DNA of 64,000 nt from Pseudomonas baetica. Lineage in GTDB: Bacteria > Pseudomonadota > Gammaproteobacteria > Pseudomonadales > Pseudomonadaceae. The DNA lies in the NCBI RefSeq assembly GCF_002813455.1, contig NZ_PHHE01000001.1, positions 4,708,001 to 4,772,000 on the forward strand, written 5' to 3'. This document shows, in pieces, positions 17,189-27,205 of the stretch (within the stretch, counting starts at the first letter, position 1; each line of letters opens with the position of its first letter). The position numbers and the translations under genes are program-made. The notes beneath the pieces were generated by a model. It was given only the letters and a program-made list of their open reading frames with translations, made no database searches and was not told the origin of the DNA.

Positions 17189-19891
17189 TCAGATGCTGAT
17201 GCGCGAAAGCTTGATATCGGGTTCCTGATTGACGCTCAGTTGCTCAACGATCGCGTCCTGCAAACGACTGCACAGCAAGGGATCGGACAGTGGCTGGTTG
17301 TGTGCGTCGGTGATGAAGAACACGTCTTCCACCCGCTCGCCCAACGTTGCAATCTTGGCGTTTTGCAGCGACAGGTCGAATTCCAGGAATATACCGCCGA
17401 TTCGCGCCAGCAGGCCCGGACGGTCAGGTGCGGTGAGTTCCAGTACGGTCACCGGTCGCTGGGCGTCGTTGTGGATTGTCACTTGCGGCGCAAAGGCAAA
17501 ATGCTTGAGCTGACGCGGCACCCGGCGCTGGATGATCGTCGGGTAGTCGTCCGGATTGCGCAGGGCTTCGGTCAGACCTTCGCGGATCTGCTTGATCCGT
17601 GCCGGGTTGTCGCCGATGGACTCGCCTTCGTTGTCGAGCACGATGTAGGTGTCGAGGGTGAACTGGCTGCTGGACGTGATGACGCGTGCGTCGTGAATGT
17701 TCAGGTTGAGCTGGTCCATCGCCGCCACGGTCACGGCGAAGAAGTCGTGCTGGTCCGGCGCGTAAATAAAGATCTGCGTGCCACCCTCGAATTCGCGCTG
17801 GGTGGTTTCCTTGATCAGCACCAGCGGCCCGCCGTCCAGCGGCTGCTGCAGAATCGCATCGCTGTGCCAGGCCACGTCGCCAGCAGTGTGGCGCAGGAAA
17901 TAGTCATCGCCCAACTGCGCCCACAACTGCTCGACATCGTCCGGGTCGGTGCCGCCGCGCACCAGAATATCCAGTGCAGCGCTTTGGGTCTGGCGGATCT
18001 GCTCTTCGCGATCCACCGGGTTTTCCAGGCCGCGACGCAGGGCGCGCTTGGTCTCGGTGTAGAGCTGGCGCAACAGGCTGGCGCGCCAGGAGTTCCACAG
18101 TGTCGGGTTGGTCGCGTTGATGTCGGCGACGGTCAGCACGTACAGATAGTCCAGACGGGTTTCATCGCCCACCGCCTGAGCAAAGTCGTGGATCACCTGC
18201 GGGTCGGACAAGTCCTTGCGCTGGGCGGTCGTTGACATCACCAGATGGTTTTGCACCAGCCACACAATCAGGCGGCTATCCCACACCGGCAACTGATGAC
18301 GCTGGCAGAACGCCTCGGCATCGACCGCGCCGATCTCCGAGTGATCGCCATGCCGGCCCTTGCCGATATCGTGGTACAGGCCGGCTAGGTAGATCAGTTC
18401 GGGCTTCGGTAGTTTGCCCATGAGCTTGCTGGCCAGCGGGAATTTTTCCGACACCTGGGTGTACTGCAACTTACGCAGGTGTTTGATCAGGTTCAGGGTG
18501 TGTGCATCGACCGTGTAAATGTGGAAAAGGTCGTGCTGCATCTGCCCGATGATGAAACCGAACTCCGGCAGGTAGCGCCCAAGGATGCCGTAGCGGTTCA
18601 TCCGTCGCAGGTTGCGGTGGATGCCGATTTTGCACTTGAACAGCTCGATAAACAGGCTGGTGTTGCGGATGTCGTTGCGAAAGTTGTCGTCGATCAGGTG
18701 CCGGTGCTCGCGCAGCAGGCGAATGGTGTCAGCGCGTACGCCTTTGATTTCCGGCTGCTGGGCCATCAGCACGAAGATCTCCAGCATGGCGAACGGCGTG
18801 CGGCGAAACACGTTGTCGTTGCGTGCTTCGATATAGCCGTCATGCAACTGGAAGCGTGAATTGATCGGCTGTGGCGGCGCTTCGTCTTCCGGGGCGAGGA
18901 TGACCTCCTCGAAGTGCTGGATGATCAGATCGCTGAGCTGGGCGATGCTCATCACCACGCGGAAGTACTGCTGCATGAAATTTTCGACGGCCTGCTTGGC
19001 GTCGTCGCCTTCAAAGCCGAGCAGCCCGGCAATGCTGCGCTGATGGTCGAACAGCAGGCGATCTTCGGAGCGGCCGGCGAGCATGTGCAGGGCATAGCGC
19101 ACTTTCCAGAGGAATTCCTGGGAGGAGGCGAGCAGGGCGTTTTCGCTCTCGACCAGAAAGCCTTCGCCGGCGAGTGCGCGCAGGTTGAGGGTGCCGTACT
19201 GGCGTCGGGCAACCCACAGAATTGTCTGGATATCCCGCAGTCCGCCGGGCGAACCTTTGACGTTGGGTTCCAGGTTGTATTCGGTGTCGTTGTACTTGTG
19301 GTGACGAGCTTTCTGTTCGGCGCGTTTGGCCAGGAAGAACTCCTTGGCCGGCCACATGTGGGCGGTGCTGGTGACGTCGAGCATGCGCTGACGCAGGCGC
19401 TCGGGGCCGCAGATGGTACGGCTTTCCATGAGGTTGGTGACCACGGTCAGGTCAGCGCGTGCTTCTTGGGCGCATTCATCCACCGAGCGAACGCTCTGAC
19501 CGACTTCCAGGCCGATATCCCACAGCAAGGTGAGAAAGCGCTCGATGGAATCGCGGAAAACTTCGTGATCGGCACTGTCCAGCAGGATCAGCAAGTCGAT
19601 GTCCGAGTAGGGGTGCAACTCACCCCGGCCATAGCCGCCGACCGCGACCAAAGCGATGTCCGCGTCATCGCTCCAGTTGAACTGCTCCCAGGCCTTTTGC
19701 AGGATGTTGTCGACGAACCAGGCGCGGTCTTCGATCAGCCGGCGGATGTCGCGGCCACTGCGAAAACGTGCGTCGAGCACTTCGCGAGCCTGGCGGATCG
19801 CCTTCTTGAACGCGGCGATAGGGCTCGCTTTGAGGGCCAGTTCAGCCTGGAACTGGCCGCGGTCGAAGAGTTCGGGATCCACCTGCGGCAT
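17189..19891 (-). CDS. glnD: PII uridylyltransferase / uridylyl-removing enzyme
   Basis: A 900-residue bifunctional sensor of cellular glutamine. It uridylylates PII (GlnB/GlnK) at low glutamine and removes UMP at high glutamine. Visible domains: a nucleotidyltransferase motif [17 protein letters not shown] at residues 85-101; an HD hydrolase motif [13 protein letters not shown] near residues 507-519; and two C-terminal ACT domains, the last with [20 protein letters not shown]. The length is normal. It is downstream of map on the minus strand (43 bp gap), an arrangement conserved from E. coli to Pseudomonas. Confidence 0.96.
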   Translation of the reverse strand: MPQVDPELFDRGQFQAELALKASPIAAFKKAIRQAREVLDARFRSGRDIRRLIEDRAWFVDNILQKAWEQFNWSDDADIALVAVGGYGRGELHPYSDIDLLILLDSADHEVFRDSIERFLTLLWDIGLEVGQSVRSVDECAQEARADLTVVTNLMESRTICGPERLRQRMLDVTSTAHMWPAKEFFLAKRAEQKARHHKYNDTEYNLEPNVKGSPGGLRDIQTILWVARRQYGTLNLRALAGEGFLVESENALLASSQEFLWKVRYALHMLAGRSEDRLLFDHQRSIAGLLGFEGDDAKQAVENFMQQYFRVVMSIAQLSDLIIQHFEEVILAPEDEAPPQPINSRFQLHDGYIEARNDNVFRRTPFAMLEIFVLMAQQPEIKGVRADTIRLLREHRHLIDDNFRNDIRNTSLFIELFKCKIGIHRNLRRMNRYGILGRYLPEFGFIIGQMQHDLFHIYTVDAHTLNLIKHLRKLQYTQVSEKFPLASKLMGKLPKPELIYLAGLYHDIGKGRHGDHSEIGAVDAEAFCQRHQLPVWDSRLIVWLVQNHLVMSTTAQRKDLSDPQVIHDFAQAVGDETRLDYLYVLTVADINATNPTLWNSWRASLLRQLYTETKRALRRGLENPVDREEQIRQTQSAALDILVRGGTDPDDVEQLWAQLGDDYFLRHTAGDVAWHSDAILQQPLDGGPLVLIKETTQREFEGGTQIFIYAPDQHDFFAVTVAAMDQLNLNIHDARVITSSSQFTLDTYIVLDNEGESIGDNPARIKQIREGLTEALRNPDDYPTIIQRRVPRQLKHFAFAPQVTIHNDAQRPVTVLELTAPDRPGLLARIGGIFLEFDLSLQNAKIATLGERVEDVFFITDAHNQPLSDPLLCSRLQDAIVEQLSVNQEPDIKLSRISI

Positions 19892-19934
19892 CGATTGGCT
19901 TTCCTTCTATATAAGGCTGGGAGCGTTATGTGGA

Positions 19935-20717
19935 TCAGGCCGAGATGCGCGGGATGGTGTCGTCGGCGCGCAGGGTGAAGATCTCGTAGCCGGTGTCGGT
20001 CACCAGCAAGGTGTGTTCCCACTGGGCCGAGAGCTTGCGATCCTTGGTGATCGCGGTCCAGCCATCGCCCAATACCTTGGTGTCGGCCTTGCCCTGATTG
20101 ATCATCGGCTCGATGGTGAAGGTCATGCCGGCTTTCAGTTCCATGCCGGTGCCGGCGCGGCCGTAGTGGAGGATCTGCGGCTCTTCGTGAAACACCTTGC
20201 CGATGCCGTGGCCGCAGAATTCGCGAACCACCGAAAAGCCGTTCTTTTCCGCGTGTTTCTGGATGACTTCACCGATGTCACCCAGGCGGCAACCCGGTTT
20301 GACGATCTCGATCGCCTTGTACATGCATTCCTGGGTAATCTGCGACAGACGCTCGGCCCACACCGGTACTTCGCCGACATGGAACATGCGGCTGGTGTCG
20401 CCGTGGTAACCGTCCTTGATGACGGTGACGTCGATGTTCAGGGTGTCGCCGTTTTTCAGCGGCTTGTCATTCGGGATGCCGTGGCAGACAACGTGGTTGA
20501 TCGAGGTGCAGATCGACTTCGGGTAGCCTTTGTAGTTGAGTGGGGCAGGGATGGCCTGCTGCACGTCAACGATGTAGTCGTGACAGATCTGGTTCAGTTG
20601 ATCAGTGGTAACGCCTGGCTTTACATGTTCGGCAATCATTTCCAGCACATCGGCGGCCAGTTTGCCGGCGACACGCATGCCAGCGATGTCCTCGGGAGTT
20701 TTGAGGTTGACGGTCAT
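19935..20717 (-). CDS. map: Methionine aminopeptidase type I
   Basis: A 260-residue cytosolic metalloenzyme that removes initiator Met from nascent proteins. It has the pita-bread-fold signatures: CHGIPNDKPLKNGDTLNIDVTV with the metal ligands Asp, HGIGKVFHEEPQI with the His ligand, and TFTIEPMI with the Glu ligand. I chose the ATG at 20717 (MTVNLKTPEDIAGMRVAG), which gives the family length and has AGAGAG upstream. The longer frame to 20879 adds an unrelated Arg-rich extension. It is divergent from rpsB, a conserved pairing. Confidence 0.95.
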   Translation of the reverse strand: MTVNLKTPEDIAGMRVAGKLAADVLEMIAEHVKPGVTTDQLNQICHDYIVDVQQAIPAPLNYKGYPKSICTSINHVVCHGIPNDKPLKNGDTLNIDVTVIKDGYHGDTSRMFHVGEVPVWAERLSQITQECMYKAIEIVKPGCRLGDIGEVIQKHAEKNGFSVVREFCGHGIGKVFHEEPQILHYGRAGTGMELKAGMTFTIEPMINQGKADTKVLGDGWTAITKDRKLSAQWEHTLLVTDTGYEIFTLRADDTIPRISA

Positions 20718-20943
20718 ACAGGCTCTCTCTGCGCTCGGCGGCGCTTGCTGATACGGATAGGGTTGCAGCGGTGCGTTTTGCGACCCTGAAAAACGCGATT
20801 CTACCAGACGAAAGGAGCAAATCCGCGCCTGCGTGCATCGCTTCTCTCTATACAATGGTGCCCGCGGCGCCGATTCCAAGGGGCTGCGCCCATGTCCTTG
20901 GTGTGATTACAGATTTCGGGTTCCGTTTCTGCACACCCTGTGG

Positions 20944-20949
20944 TATAAA
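20944..20949 (+). promoter_or_regulatory. Candidate -10 element of the rpsB-tsf promoter
   Basis: TATAAA at 20944-20949 lies about 140 bp before rpsB. The hexamer 17 bases upstream is TTCCGT, a poor -35 match. It is plausible for a strong ribosomal-protein promoter, but not confirmed by sequence alone. Confidence 0.4.
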
Positions 20950-20954
20950 ATGCG

Positions 20955-21086
20955 CCGCTTTCCGGGGATACCCCGAAAGGCTTAAATCCACACACGTGTC
21001 GACACGATGACCTGGGTGCTTTTGGCTTAATGCCACTGGTTGGTCATTGGGATACGTGGAGGCCAAACCCGACTTATTAAGGAACT
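20955..21086 (+). ncRNA. rpsB 5' leader (S2 autoregulatory / t44-type leader)
   Basis: The roughly 140-nt untranslated leader between the candidate -10 and the rpsB start contains a strong hairpin CTTTCCGGGG/CCCCGAAAGG (20957-20980) and further pairing potential near the ribosome-binding site (AAGGAAC before the ATG). In gammaproteobacteria the map-rpsB intergenic region yields the t44 (tff) leader RNA, and S2 represses its own operon through this leader. The assignment rests on position and hairpin structure; I did not align it to the family model. Confidence 0.5.
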
Positions 21087-21089
21087 ATC

Positions 21090-21827
21090 ATGTCCCAAGT
21101 CAATATGCGCGATATGCTGAAGGCCGGTGTGCACTTCGGTCACCAAACCCGTTACTGGAATCCGAAAATGGGTAAGTACATTTTCGGCGCGCGTAACAAG
21201 ATTCACATCATCAACCTTGAAAAAACCCTGCCAATGTTCAACGAAGCTCTGACTTTCGTAGAGCGTCTGGCCCAGGGCAAAAACAAGATTCTGTTCGTCG
21301 GCACCAAGCGCTCCGCTGGCAAGATCGTTGCTGAAGAAGCAGCACGTTGCGGTTCGCCGTACGTCGATCACCGCTGGTTGGGCGGTATGCTGACCAACTT
21401 CAAAACCATTCGTGCTTCCATCAAGCGTCTGCGTGACCTTGAAGTTCAAGCCGAAGACGGTACTTTCGCCAAGCTGACCAAGAAAGAAGCGCTGATGCGC
21501 ACTCGTGATCTTGAGAAGCTTGATCGTTCGCTGGGCGGCATCAAGGACATGGGCGGTCTGCCAGACGCATTGTTCGTGATCGACGTTGACCACGAGCGCA
21601 TCGCGATCACCGAAGCCAACAAGCTGGGCATCCCGGTCATCGGCGTTGTCGATACCAACAGCAGCCCGGAAGGCGTTGACTACATCATCCCAGGCAACGA
21701 TGACGCAATCCGCGCTATCCAGCTGTACATGGGTTCGATGGCTGACGCTGTTATCCGTGGTCGCAACAATGTTGGTGGCGGCACTGTAGAATTCGCAGCT
21801 GAAGAAACTCAGGCTGCAGCTGAGTAA
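21090..21827 (+). CDS. rpsB: 30S ribosomal protein S2
   Basis: A 245-residue small-subunit ribosomal protein beginning [27 protein letters not shown], with the family signatures [25 protein letters not shown] and [19 protein letters not shown]. It assembles late on the 30S head and is needed for S1 binding. It is the first gene of the rpsB-tsf operon, with a strong AAGGAACT ribosome-binding site. Codon use is highly biased, as expected for an abundant protein. Confidence 0.98.
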   Translation: MSQVNMRDMLKAGVHFGHQTRYWNPKMGKYIFGARNKIHIINLEKTLPMFNEALTFVERLAQGKNKILFVGTKRSAGKIVAEEAARCGSPYVDHRWLGGMLTNFKTIRASIKRLRDLEVQAEDGTFAKLTKKEALMRTRDLEKLDRSLGGIKDMGGLPDALFVIDVDHERIAITEANKLGIPVIGVVDTNSSPEGVDYIIPGNDDAIRAIQLYMGSMADAVIRGRNNVGGGTVEFAAEETQAAAE

Positions 21828-21855
21828 TTGACGCCCTGGCGTTGACTCAGTAAGC

Positions 21856-21880
21856 AAAAAGGGGGCTTGGCCCCCTTTTT
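21856..21880. terminator. Intrinsic terminator between rpsB and tsf
   Basis: AAAAAGGGGGC-TTGG-CCCCCTTTTT, a near-perfect symmetric hairpin with flanking A and T runs, lies 29 bp after the rpsB stop. It is a bidirectional-type terminator. An attenuating terminator between rpsB and tsf is also known in enterobacteria. Confidence 0.85.
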
Positions 21881-22017
21881 GCCACCTCGAAAACCATTGT
21901 CGGCAGCGCAGCTACAGCACCTGTAACGTGCAGCGGCTACAAGGGTGGCTCGGGAAGAATTGAACGCCCGTTCGATCGGGTGGAATGGTTGAAAACCTAT
22001 CCAAGAGGAATTTGAAA

Positions 22018-22881
22018 ATGGCAGCAATTACTGCAGCGTTGGTTAAAGAACTGCGCGAGCGTACCGGCGAAGGCATGATGGATTGCAAGAAAGCCCTGGA
22101 AAAGGCTGACGGCGACATCGAAAAAGCCATTGATGACATGCGTGCTTCGGGCGCGATCAAGGCTGCCAAGAAAGCTGGTAACGTTGCCGCTGAAGGCGCA
22201 ATCGCCATCAAATCGAACGAAAAGGCAGCCGTGCTGCTGGAAGTCAACTCGCAGACCGACTTCCTGGCCCTGCAAGACGACTTCAAGAACTTCGTTGCTG
22301 CCAGCGTAGAAAAAGCCTTCGACGAAAAACTGACCGACGCAGCTCCGCTGATCGCCGCTCAGGAATCGGCTCGTGAAGCTCTGGTTGCTAAAGTTGGCGA
22401 GAACGTCAACATCCGTCGTCTGGTACGCGTAGAGGGTGACGTTGTCGGCACTTACCTGCACGGTAACAAGATCGGTGTTGCTGTCGTCCTGAAAGGCGGT
22501 GACGTCGAGCTGGCCAAAGACATCGCGATGCACGTAGCTGCAAGCAACCCTGAGTTCCTGCTGCCTTCGCAAGTTTCCGATGAAGCGATCGAGCGTGAAA
22601 AAGCTGTGTTCCTGCAGCTGAACGAAGAAAAAATCAAAGGCAAGCCAGAAAACATTGTTGAGAACATGGTCAAAGGCCGTATCAGCAAGTTCCTGGCAGA
22701 AGCGAGCCTGGTTGAGCAGGCGTTCGTCAAGAACCCTGAAATCAAGGTTGGCGAGCTGGCCAAGAAAGCGGGTGCTGAAATCGTTTCCTTCACCTACTTC
22801 AAAGTAGGCGAAGGCATCGAGAAGCCGGTCGACAACTTCGCTGAAGAAGTTGCTGCCCAGCTGGCTGCCGCCAAGCAATAA
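22018..22881 (+). CDS. tsf: Elongation factor Ts
   Basis: A 287-residue nucleotide-exchange factor for EF-Tu. Conserved N-terminal UBA-like domain MAAITAALVKELRERTGEGMMDCKKAL, followed by the core EVNSQTDFLA motif, near residue 78, which inserts next to the EF-Tu Mg site. I chose the ATG at 22018, preceded by AAGAGGAATTTGAAA, over the upstream in-frame ATG at 21985. It is co-oriented with rpsB and follows the terminator at 21856. Confidence 0.97.
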   Translation: MAAITAALVKELRERTGEGMMDCKKALEKADGDIEKAIDDMRASGAIKAAKKAGNVAAEGAIAIKSNEKAAVLLEVNSQTDFLALQDDFKNFVAASVEKAFDEKLTDAAPLIAAQESAREALVAKVGENVNIRRLVRVEGDVVGTYLHGNKIGVAVVLKGGDVELAKDIAMHVAASNPEFLLPSQVSDEAIEREKAVFLQLNEEKIKGKPENIVENMVKGRISKFLAEASLVEQAFVKNPEIKVGELAKKAGAEIVSFTYFKVGEGIEKPVDNFAEEVAAQLAAAKQ

Positions 22882-22903
22882 GACGGTTTTTCAACTGTCG
22901 CCC

Positions 22904-22940
22904 GAAAGAGGCTGCCCGCTCACGCGCGCAGCCTCTTTTC
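22904..22940 (+). terminator. Intrinsic terminator after tsf
   Basis: The stem GAAAGAGGCTGC/GCAGCCTCTTTTC with a 12-base loop lies 23 bp after the tsf stop and ends in TTTTC. It separates the rpsB-tsf unit from pyrH. Confidence 0.7.
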
Positions 22941-23090
22941 AGATGGGATTACCAATTTTTATTGGTTTCCACTTGGAACTGGCTTACAAAGCCATGTTCC
23001 GATGGCGCTGAAGCAGCGCCAAGCTAGAGTGAACGCCAGCTGTAAAGCAGCTCGCAAAGAATTTTAAATACGCCGCAGGAGAGATTCGCA

Positions 23091-23834
23091 ATGGCTCAGC
23101 AGGGCAGTGGTTATCAGGCTCGCTATAAACGCATTCTACTCAAGCTTAGCGGCGAGGCCCTGATGGGCTCGGAAGAGTTCGGGATCGATCCAAAAGTGCT
23201 GGATCGGATGGCGCTGGAAGTCGGCCAACTGGTCGGCATCGGCGTGCAGGTCGGTCTGGTGATCGGCGGCGGCAACCTGTTCCGCGGCGAAGCCCTGAGC
23301 AAGGCCGGCATGGATCGGGTAACAGGCGACCACATGGGCATGCTGGCCACTGTGATGAACGCTCTGGCCATGCGTGACGCGCTGGAGCGTGCCAATATCT
23401 CGGCCATCGTGATGTCGGCCATTTCCATGGTGGGCGTGACCGATCACTATGATCGCCGCAAAGCCATGCGCCACCTGAACTCCAAAGACGTCGTGATTTT
23501 CGCGGCCGGTACTGGCAATCCGTTCTTCACCACGGATTCGGCAGCTTGCCTGCGTGCAATCGAAATCGATGCCGACGTCGTGCTCAAGGCGACCAAGGTC
23601 GATGGCGTCTACACCGCAGACCCGTTCAAAGACCCGCATGCCGAGAAGTTCGATCATCTGACTTATGATGAAGTACTGGATCGCAAGCTGGGCGTGATGG
23701 ATCTGACCGCTATTTGCCTGTGCCGCGACCACAAGATGCCGCTGCGCGTATTCAACATGAACAAGCCCGGTGCCCTGCTGAACATCGTACATGGCGGCGC
23801 TGAAGGCACCCTGATCGAGGAAGGTCAACAATGA
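23091..23834 (+). CDS. pyrH: Uridylate kinase
   Basis: A 247-residue bacterial-type UMP kinase of the amino-acid kinase fold, converting UMP to UDP. Signatures are [14 protein letters not shown] at the N-terminus, [10 protein letters not shown] (glycine-rich loop) and [17 protein letters not shown]. The GCAGGAGAG ribosome-binding site is clear. The stop overlaps the frr start by 4 bp, so the two are probably translationally coupled. The tsf-pyrH-frr order is near-universal in proteobacteria. Confidence 0.97.
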   Translation: MAQQGSGYQARYKRILLKLSGEALMGSEEFGIDPKVLDRMALEVGQLVGIGVQVGLVIGGGNLFRGEALSKAGMDRVTGDHMGMLATVMNALAMRDALERANISAIVMSAISMVGVTDHYDRRKAMRHLNSKDVVIFAAGTGNPFFTTDSAACLRAIEIDADVVLKATKVDGVYTADPFKDPHAEKFDHLTYDEVLDRKLGVMDLTAICLCRDHKMPLRVFNMNKPGALLNIVHGGAEGTLIEEGQQ

Positions 23835-24388
23835 TCAACGAAATCAAGAAAGACGCTCAAGAGCGCATGCAGAAATCCCTCGAATCCCTGGCCCACGCGT
23901 TTGGTCAGATTCGTACCGGTAAAGCCCACCCAAGCATTCTGGGGAGTGTGATGGTGCCGTACTACGGCGCAGATACCTCTATCACTCAAGTGGCTAACAT
24001 CACTGTAAAAGACTCGCGCACCCTGCAAGTCGTGGCGTTCGAGCGCAATATGCTTGCGGCTGTCGACAAGGCAATCCAGAGCGCTGGTCTGAACCTCAAT
24101 CCGACCAACCTGGGCGAGTTGCTGCTGATCTCCATGCCAGCCTTGACCGAGGAAACTCGTAAAGGGTTTACCAAGCAAGCTCGTAGCGCAGCAGAAGATG
24201 CTCGCGTAGCGGTACGTAACATCCGTCGCGATGCGCTGGGCGAGCTGAAGAAACTGGTCAAGGACAAGGAAATCAGCGAAGACGAAGAGCGTCGTGCAGC
24301 GACTGATATCCAGAAGCTTACCGATAAGGCAGAGGCCGATATCGATGCGGCTACCAAGCAAAAAGAAGCGGATCTGATGGCCGTATAA
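23831..24388 (+). CDS. frr: Ribosome recycling factor
   Basis: A 185-residue factor that, with EF-G, splits the post-termination ribosome. It has the canonical three-helix bundle sequence: [26 protein letters not shown] is near the N-terminus (quoted only to locate the family signature [10 protein letters not shown]), and [15 protein letters not shown] lies near residue 135. It overlaps pyrH by ATGA. uppS follows after 14 bp. Confidence 0.97.
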   Translation: MINEIKKDAQERMQKSLESLAHAFGQIRTGKAHPSILGSVMVPYYGADTSITQVANITVKDSRTLQVVAFERNMLAAVDKAIQSAGLNLNPTNLGELLLISMPALTEETRKGFTKQARSAAEDARVAVRNIRRDALGELKKLVKDKEISEDEERRAATDIQKLTDKAEADIDAATKQKEADLMAV

Positions 24389-24402
24389 GGTTCGAGTTTT
24401 AA

Positions 24403-25158
24403 ATGGACAAGACCAAGCAGACTGCGCCGTCCGCGGTGCCGCGCCATGTCGCGATCATCATGGATGGCAACAATCGCTGGGCGAAAAAACGCTTTATGCC
24501 GGGTGTCGCCGGGCATAAAGCGGGCGTCGATGCTGTGCGGGCCGTTATTGAGGTGTGCGCCGAGGCCAAGGTCGAGGTGTTGACCCTGTTCGCCTTTTCC
24601 AGTGAAAACTGGCAGCGTCCGGCCGATGAGGTCAGTGCCTTGATGGACCTGTTCTTCAAGGCCTTGCGTCGTGAGGCCAAGCGCCTCAACGACAACAACA
24701 TCAGCCTGCGCATCATTGGCGATCGCTCGCGATTTCATCCGGAGCTGCAGGCCGCGATGCGTGAAGCTGAGGCCATGACCGTCGGTGCCAACCGATTTGT
24801 CCTGCAAATCGCTGCCAATTACGGCGGGCAATGGGATATAGCCCAGGCTGCCCAGCGCCTGGCGCGTGAGGTTCAGGCCGGCCATCTGCGCCCGGAGGAC
24901 ATTACTCCGGACTTGCTGCAGACCTGTCTGGCCACTGGCGATCTGCCGTTGCCTGATCTGTGTATCCGCACTGGGGGGGAGCACCGCATCAGCAATTTCC
25001 TGCTGTGGCAGCTGGCTTATGCCGAGTTGTACTTCTCCGACCTGTTCTGGCCGGACTTCAAACACGAAGCCATGCGCACTGCGCTGGCCGATTTCGCTTC
25101 GCGTCAACGTCGCTTCGGTAAAACGAGCGAACAGATCGAAGCTGGAGCCCGGGTTTAA
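24403..25158 (+). CDS. uppS: Undecaprenyl diphosphate synthase (cis-prenyltransferase)
   Basis: A 251-residue enzyme condensing eight isopentenyl diphosphates onto farnesyl diphosphate to make the C55 carrier for peptidoglycan and O-antigen. Signatures: HVAIIMDGNNRWAKKR (catalytic Asp in IMDGN, residue 24), FAFSSENWQRP and the C-terminal RTGGEHRISNFLLWQLAY. Its stop overlaps the cdsA start (TAATG). It opens an envelope-lipid run of genes with cdsA and dxr. Confidence 0.97.
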   Translation: MDKTKQTAPSAVPRHVAIIMDGNNRWAKKRFMPGVAGHKAGVDAVRAVIEVCAEAKVEVLTLFAFSSENWQRPADEVSALMDLFFKALRREAKRLNDNNISLRIIGDRSRFHPELQAAMREAEAMTVGANRFVLQIAANYGGQWDIAQAAQRLAREVQAGHLRPEDITPDLLQTCLATGDLPLPDLCIRTGGEHRISNFLLWQLAYAELYFSDLFWPDFKHEAMRTALADFASRQRRFGKTSEQIEAGARV

Positions 25159-25964
25159 TGCTTAAACAACGAATCATCACCGCGCTGATCCTGCTACCGA
25201 TTGCCTTGGGCGGGTTTTTCCTGCTCGAAGGTTCCGGTTTCGCGCTGTTCATCGGTCTGGTCGTGAGTCTGGGTGCCTGGGAATGGGCGCGTCTGGCGGG
25301 CTTTGCCGCGCAATCGTTCCGCGTCGGCTTTGCCGCCGTGGTGGCCCTGATGCTGTTCGTCATGTACATCCTGCCCGGGCTCGCGCCTTGGGTGCTCGGC
25401 GCCGCCGTGCTCTGGTGGGCAGTGGCGACTTATCTGGTGCTGACTTATCCGCGTTCGGCCGAGCACTGGTCCAGCGCAGCGACCAAACTGGTGATCGGTC
25501 TGTTGATCCTGCTGCCGGCCTGGCAAGGCCTGGTGCAGATCAAACAGTATCCGCTGGGTAACTGGCTGATCATGGCGGTGATGGTGCTGGTCTGGGGTGC
25601 TGACATTGGTGCCTACTTCTCCGGTCGTGCATTCGGCAAGCGTAAATTGGCGCCTCAAGTCAGCCCGGGTAAAAGCTGGGAAGGCGTTTACGGTGGCCTG
25701 GCGCTTAGCCTGGTTATTACCGCGATTGTCGGCCTGGTGCGCGACTGGACGGTGGCCGAGTTGCTCAAGGGCTTGATTGGTGCTGCACTGATCGTATTCA
25801 TTTCCGTCGTGGGCGACCTGACTGAAAGCATGTTCAAGCGCCAGTCCGGGATCAAGGACAGCAGTAATCTGCTGCCGGGCCATGGCGGCGTGCTTGATCG
25901 CATCGACAGCCTGACTGCAGCTATTCCGGTCTTTGCCGTATTGTTGTGGATGGCTGCACCGTGA
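25158..25964 (+). CDS. cdsA: Phosphatidate cytidylyltransferase (CDP-diacylglycerol synthase)
   Basis: A 268-residue polytopic inner-membrane enzyme making CDP-diacylglycerol from phosphatidate and CTP. Several hydrophobic helices from residue 7 on, and the C-terminal CTP_transf_1 signature [20 protein letters not shown] followed by [13 protein letters not shown], identify it. Its stop codon overlaps the GTG start of dxr. Confidence 0.95.
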   Translation: MLKQRIITALILLPIALGGFFLLEGSGFALFIGLVVSLGAWEWARLAGFAAQSFRVGFAAVVALMLFVMYILPGLAPWVLGAAVLWWAVATYLVLTYPRSAEHWSSAATKLVIGLLILLPAWQGLVQIKQYPLGNWLIMAVMVLVWGADIGAYFSGRAFGKRKLAPQVSPGKSWEGVYGGLALSLVITAIVGLVRDWTVAELLKGLIGAALIVFISVVGDLTESMFKRQSGIKDSSNLLPGHGGVLDRIDSLTAAIPVFAVLLWMAAP

Positions 25965-27151
25965 GTCGCCCGCAACAGATTACCGTTCTGGGGGCGACCG
26001 GCTCGATCGGTCTGAGTACCCTGGATGTCATTGCCCGTCACCCTGAGCGTTATCAGGTTTTCGCCTTGAGCGGCTTCACTCGCCTGAGTGAGCTGCTGGC
26101 CTTGTGTGTGCGTCACGTCCCGCAATTTGCTGTGGTGCCGGAAGTCGCTGCCGCTCGCGGTTTGCAGGATGACTTGCGCGCAGCCGGTTTGCCGACCCGC
26201 GTGCTGGTGGGTGAGGAGGGCTTGTGTCAGGTAGCCTCCGCTCCAGAAGTAGACGCAGTCATGGCGGCGATTGTTGGTGCGGCGGGTCTGCGTCCGACTT
26301 TGGCTGCCGTCGAGGCGGGCAAGAAGATTCTCCTGGCTAATAAAGAAGCGCTGGTGATGTCCGGCGCCTTGTTCATGCAAGCTGTGCGCAAGAGCGGTTC
26401 GGTATTGCTGCCGATCGACAGTGAGCACAACGCGATATTCCAGTGCATGCCACAGGATTTTGCCCGCGGGCTGAGTTCGGTAGGGGTGCGAAGGATTTTG
26501 CTTACAGCCTCTGGTGGCCCCTTCCGGCAAACGCTGATGGCTGAATTGGCGCATGTTTCACCTGACCAGGCCTGTGCACACCCGAACTGGTCCATGGGGC
26601 GAAAAATCTCGGTCGACTCGGCGAGCATGATGAATAAAGGTCTCGAGTTGATCGAGGCTTGCTGGCTGTTTGATGCGAAGCCTTCGCAGGTCGAAGTGGT
26701 GATTCATCCGCAAAGCGTCATCCACTCGCTGGTCGATTATGTGGATGGCTCGGTGCTGGCGCAGTTGGGTAATCCTGATATGCGTACACCGATTGCCAAC
26801 GCACTGGCCTGGCCGGAGCGTATCGATTCCGGCGTGGCGCCGCTGGACCTGTTTGCAATCGCGCGTCTGGACTTCGAGGCGCCGGATGAAGAGCGCTTCC
26901 CATGTCTGCGTCTGGCAAGGCAAGCTGCTGAGGCGGGTAACAGCGCGCCAGCGATGCTCAATGCGGCCAACGAAGTCGCAGTGGCGGCGTTTCTCGACGG
27001 CCGGGTCCGTTACCTGGAAATCGCGAGTATCATCGAGGAGGTCTTGAACCTCGAAGCAGTCGTTGCGCTGGACAATCTCGATGCCGTGTTCACGGCAGAC
27101 GCCAAGGCGCGAGTTTTGGCGGAGCAATGGCTGAAGCGTCACAGTCGATAG
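25961..27151 (+). CDS. dxr: 1-deoxy-D-xylulose 5-phosphate reductoisomerase
   Basis: A 396-residue enzyme of the MEP isoprenoid pathway (DXP to MEP with NADPH). N-terminal nucleotide-binding motif [14 protein letters not shown], the [11 protein letters not shown] loop, metal-binding DSEHNAIFQ and the flexible-loop and active-site region ASGGPFR...[20 protein letters not shown] (described in parts) are all present. I chose the GTG at 25961, which overlaps the cdsA stop by 4 bp and gives [10 protein letters not shown] and the usual length. An ATG at 25946 would add five residues. IspD and IspF of the same pathway are encoded later in the window. Confidence 0.95.
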   Translation: MSRPQQITVLGATGSIGLSTLDVIARHPERYQVFALSGFTRLSELLALCVRHVPQFAVVPEVAAARGLQDDLRAAGLPTRVLVGEEGLCQVASAPEVDAVMAAIVGAAGLRPTLAAVEAGKKILLANKEALVMSGALFMQAVRKSGSVLLPIDSEHNAIFQCMPQDFARGLSSVGVRRILLTASGGPFRQTLMAELAHVSPDQACAHPNWSMGRKISVDSASMMNKGLELIEACWLFDAKPSQVEVVIHPQSVIHSLVDYVDGSVLAQLGNPDMRTPIANALAWPERIDSGVAPLDLFAIARLDFEAPDEERFPCLRLARQAAEAGNSAPAMLNAANEVAVAAFLDGRVRYLEIASIIEEVLNLEAVVALDNLDAVFTADAKARVLAEQWLKRHSR

Positions 27152-27205
27152 ATTTCGCAACACAATGGTTACAAGCGGTACTGAACAGGATTGCGGAGAA
27201 AGTAG

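Noticed and set aside
20944..20949. A strong consensus promoter for rpsB
   Set aside because: Only the -10 TATAAA is good; the hexamer 17 bases before it is far from consensus, so I list only a candidate -10.
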